A DNA stretch of 64,000 bases from Blastococcus sp. (GTDB lineage: Bacteria; Actinomycetota; Actinomycetes; Mycobacteriales; Geodermatophilaceae). Made by a program: the position numbers and the translations under genes. Positions within the stretch are counted from its first letter, which is position 1. Each line of letters starts with the position of its first letter. The stretch covers positions 1 through 64,000 of the forward strand of contig JAOPWH010000256.1 of the NCBI GenBank assembly GCA_025965795.1, read 5' to 3'. A model generated the notes under the pieces. The model saw only the letters and a program-made list of their open reading frames with translations, was not told the DNA's origin and ran no database searches. Shown piece after piece: positions 60,945-64,000 of this stretch.

Positions 60945-61679
60945 TCAGTTGTGCAGGAACGTCAGCCGCATGCCACTCTGCACGGCCGTGGCGAGGCCGC
61001 TGTTGCAGGTCCACTCTGTCGAGGACAGCTGCTGCTTGGCCTGGATGCCGACCGTCGCGGATCCGCCGCCGCTGCGTCCGTAGGCGTAGGTCACCGTCTG
61101 CGAGTTCTCGTTGAACGTCACCTGCGCCATGACGATGGAACCGGCGTCGCTGAAGAGGTGGCCCTGCCAGGACACCAGGAACTTGCGGTGCGGCGCCGAG
61201 CCGCTGGTCCGGGTGAAGACACCCTCGATGAAGCCGTGGGCGGTGTCGTTGCTGTCGAAGAACAGGTCGTCCCAGAACGGAAGAACCACCGACCGGCCGA
61301 ACGTCGCCGACGGCAGACAGTTGTTGGTGAACGCCGTTGTACCGCCGGAGGAGATCCCCGGCTGGATGTTGCCGTTCGAGCTGATCGCCGCGTTGACGTA
61401 GGTCTGGTTGTACAGGTGCAGCGGGAACGGCAGTCGGCCGAGCCCGGAGCCCGTCGTGCTGACGAAGAAGAGGGCATCGTCCACGGGGCCGGAGACCAGG
61501 TTGTTGCTCGACAACTGAGCGAAGACCGCGCCCCCGCCCGCGCTGATCGAGTAGCTCCCAGGGGCCACCGCGCTCGCCGGCCCCGCCGTGAAGACCATCA
61601 GCACCGCGACCGCGACGGCGACGAATCCGCTCGACGCGAGACGTGACCGTCCGGGTGACCTGACTGGGATTGCACGCAT
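60945..61679 (-). CDS. Secreted hypothetical protein, nidogen-like domain pattern
   Basis: Signal peptide; NAAISSNGNIQPGI...SVVLPFWDDLFFDSND...FLVSWQGHLF. Confidence 0.65.
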   Translation of the reverse strand: MRAIPVRSPGRSRLASSGFVAVAVAVLMVFTAGPASAVAPGSYSISAGGGAVFAQLSSNNLVSGPVDDALFFVSTTGSGLGRLPFPLHLYNQTYVNAAISSNGNIQPGISSGGTTAFTNNCLPSATFGRSVVLPFWDDLFFDSNDTAHGFIEGVFTRTSGSAPHRKFLVSWQGHLFSDAGSIVMAQVTFNENSQTVTYAYGRSGGGSATVGIQAKQQLSSTEWTCNSGLATAVQSGMRLTFLHN

Positions 61680-61825
61680 GACCGCTCCCTTGCCGCGCAG
61701 GTGGTCGTCACCCGGCCGGGCCGCGGAATCACAGAGGGAGCCCCGAAGATCGACTGCACGCCGCGTCCAGGAACGCATGGCGAAGTGGGTGCACCGTGCT
61801 CGCTCTGGGCGACCGGGTCAAGGGG

Positions 61826-62374
61826 CTATGGGCCCGATCGGCGATTCGATCGCTGGATGGCATACACGTGTGCCGGGCCGTACTCGTCGACGTAGTCCTC
61901 CCAGAGCGGTGTCATGCCGATCTTCTCCGCGACGTTGCGAGATGCGCGGTTCCCGGGGTCCAGCATGCAGATCAGTCGTTCGACCGGCAGCGTCGCGAAG
62001 GCGTGGTCGACGATCGCCCGTGCCGCCTCGGTGGCCAGCCCGCGGCCCCAGACGCTCCGCTCGAGCAGGTAGGCGACCTCCACCTCGGTCCGACCCTCGA
62101 TCTCCCAGGGCAGCAGCCCGCAGCGGCCGACGAACGCACCGGTCTCCTTGAGGATCGTCGCCCACAGTCCGTAGCCGTACCGGGCGTAGTAGACGTCGAT
62201 GATCCAGTTCAGCTCCTGGCGGGTCTGCTCGAGGGTCCGGGTGCCGTCGGGGAAGTAGCGCCGGATCTCCGGGTCGGCGTAGAGCGCGGCGAGGGCGTCG
62301 AGGTCCTCGGTCGTCAGCAGCCGCAGGAGCAGCCGCTCGGTCTCCAGGACGACCGCGCCCGACGCCGTGCCCAC
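61826..62374 (-). CDS. GNAT-family (RimJ/RimL-like) acetyltransferase
   Basis: LETERLLLRLLTTEDLDALAALYADPEIRRYFPDG; VEVAYLLERSVWGRGLATEAARAIVDHAF. Confidence 0.92.
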   Translation of the reverse strand: MGTASGAVVLETERLLLRLLTTEDLDALAALYADPEIRRYFPDGTRTLEQTRQELNWIIDVYYARYGYGLWATILKETGAFVGRCGLLPWEIEGRTEVEVAYLLERSVWGRGLATEAARAIVDHAFATLPVERLICMLDPGNRASRNVAEKIGMTPLWEDYVDEYGPAHVYAIQRSNRRSGP

Positions 62375-62379
62375 GTCGG

Positions 62380-64000
62380 TCAACCGGCCCGGGCCATCCC
62401 ACGCTCGACGGCGGCGATCAGCCGAGGCCGGAGCTCGGCGGCCGGCACGATGTCGTGCACCGAGCCCACCCGGCGGGCGCGCTCGATGTCGTGCACCGCC
62501 TCGAACTCCGCGGCCACCTCTCCGAGCTTCTCCGACCGCACGGCGGTCCGAAGCGTCGCGTGCTCGACCCTGAGCTGGGCCTGGTCCACGCCCTCGGCGG
62601 CGGAGATCGCCGCCACCAGCTCCTTCAGCCGCGGATCGGCGTCGGTGCGCTTGTCGACCTCGCGGGTGAAGACGACGGCGGCCGCTGGGGCGCCCCCGAG
62701 CACCGAGGCGTAGGAGCCCTCGACGGCCAGCACCTCCATGTTGTCGTTGAGGACGCCGGAGAACACGACGAACGCGCCCCCGTGGTACCGCGACACCAGG
62801 CAGAAGACGATGGGGCCGTCGAAGTTGACGATCGCCCGGCCGATCTCGGCGCCGTACTCCAGCTGCAGCTGGCGCAGCGACTCCGGTGACCCGTCGAAGC
62901 CCGACAGGTTGGCCATCACGACCAGCGGCCGGTTCCCGCTGCACGCGTTGATGGCGCGCGCCGTCTTCTTGGACGACCGCGGGAACAGGGTTCCGGCGGT
63001 CCAGAGGTCGGGGCCGTCGGCCGGCAGACTCCCGCGTCGCGGGATGGGCCGCGACTCTATGCCCAGCACCGTGACCGGGTGGCCACCCAGGTGCGCGTCG
63101 AACACCACCGACGTCTCGGCGTCGGCCATGCCGGCCCACCGCTCGAGGACCGGGTGGTCCTGGTCGGTGACCGCCCGCATCACCGTGCGGATGTCGAACG
63201 CCTTCTTCCGCTCCGGGTTGGCGGTCGCGGAGAAGATGTCACCGACCGTGGTGAAGTCGCTCGAGGGGTGCTCGTGCGGGAACGCCCGGACGTCGCGGTC
63301 ACCGGGGTCACCCGTCTCGGCCGACCGCGGCCAGCGCTCGCCGGGTGCGACGTAGCTGTGGTCGTAGTGCGCCATCAGCACCTCGGTGGCGCCCATCAGG
63401 TCCGGCGCCCAGTACTGCGCCTGCCCGTTCGGCCCCATGATCCGGTCGTAGCCGCCGATGCCGAAGTTGTCCTCGGCCGACACACCGCCCGCGTAGTCGA
63501 GGGAGTGCTTGCCGGTGAGCACCATCGCGCTGTCCGGCGTCATCACCAGGATGCCCTTCGTGTGCATCAGCATCGTGGCCTCGGCGTTCCAGTAGGGCTG
63601 GGCACCGACGTTGATCCCGGCGACGACGACGTTGATCTCCCCGCCGGCCTGGGTGAAGTCGATGATGCGCCGCAGGCCGCGGGCGACCCAGTCCATGTTC
63701 TCGGTGCCGCTGTCCATCGAGATGCGAGCGCCCGAGGAAAGTGCGAACCACTCGACCGGGATCCGCCGCTCCTGGGCGAGGTCGAGCGCGGCGATGATGC
63801 GTGCGCACTCGGGCTCGGCGACCGTGCCCAGGGCCTTCGTCGGGTCGCCGAACAGCACCACCCGCGTCATGCCCTCGGGATGACGCGGCGTGCGGGTGCT
63901 GACGACGCCCGCGACGATCCCGGCCCGGTTCTGCCCGGGTGGACGCTCGACCGGCACGAGGCGGCCGCTGTCGTCCAGGTCGTGCTCGACGAACGAGCCG
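62380..64000 (-). CDS. Acyl-CoA carboxylase carboxyltransferase domain protein (N-terminus off window)
   Basis: VVLFGDPTKALGTVAEPECARIIAALDLAQERRIPVEWFALSSGARISMDSGTENMDW; FSGVLNDNMEVLAVEGSYASVLGGAPAAAVVF. Confidence 0.88.
   Translation of the reverse strand, partial: GSFVEHDLDDSGRLVPVERPPGQNRAGIVAGVVSTRTPRHPEGMTRVVLFGDPTKALGTVAEPECARIIAALDLAQERRIPVEWFALSSGARISMDSGTENMDWVARGLRRIIDFTQAGGEINVVVAGINVGAQPYWNAEATMLMHTKGILVMTPDSAMVLTGKHSLDYAGGVSAEDNFGIGGYDRIMGPNGQAQYWAPDLMGATEVLMAHYDHSYVAPGERWPRSAETGDPGDRDVRAFPHEHPSSDFTTVGDIFSATANPERKKAFDIRTVMRAVTDQDHPVLERWAGMADAETSVVFDAHLGGHPVTVLGIESRPIPRRGSLPADGPDLWTAGTLFPRSSKKTARAINACSGNRPLVVMANLSGFDGSPESLRQLQLEYGAEIGRAIVNFDGPIVFCLVSRYHGGAFVVFSGVLNDNMEVLAVEGSYASVLGGAPAAAVVFTREVDKRTDADPRLKELVAAISAAEGVDQAQLRVEHATLRTAVRSEKLGEVAAEFEAVHDIERARRVGSVHDIVPAAELRPRLIAAVERGMARAG

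Overview
64 kb high-GC actinobacterial chromosome segment; gene content suggests Geodermatophilaceae, but this is inference and no marker gene was checked. Main blocks: (1) partial flavin monooxygenase and a multicopper oxidase with duplicated heavy-metal-binding motifs; (2) two DevR/DosR-like dormancy islands (about 4.9-10.0 kb and 49.1-54.3 kb) with universal stress proteins, a CBS-BON protein, a flavodoxin, a DevR-type regulator, DoxX-like and Acg-like nitroreductase genes, and repeated GGGMC-N4-GTCCC-like palindromes; (3) a GH43 gene, a WhiB gene and a standalone JAMM protein; (4) a pterin/glycan/phospholipid-type cluster at 14.2-23.3 kb with a CDP-alcohol phosphotransferase-sulfatase fusion, GT4, a YbhN-like flippase domain, a GTP cyclohydrolase II-RibD reductase fusion, a dehydrogenase, a divergent PTPS and an FkbM methyltransferase; (5) a GMC oxidoreductase trio, a sugar-lactone oxidase and SelO; (6) a ydaO/c-di-AMP riboswitch-like leader upstream of a secreted hydrolase-like protein; (7) paaK/paaABCDE and homogentisate pathway genes; (8) a PuuD/permease/glutamine-synthetase-like/ALDH/SDR cluster; (9) a partial carboxyltransferase at the right edge. 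I recognised no CRISPR array, rRNA, tRNA or transposase. All calls come from reading the sequence and ORF track; no database search was run.
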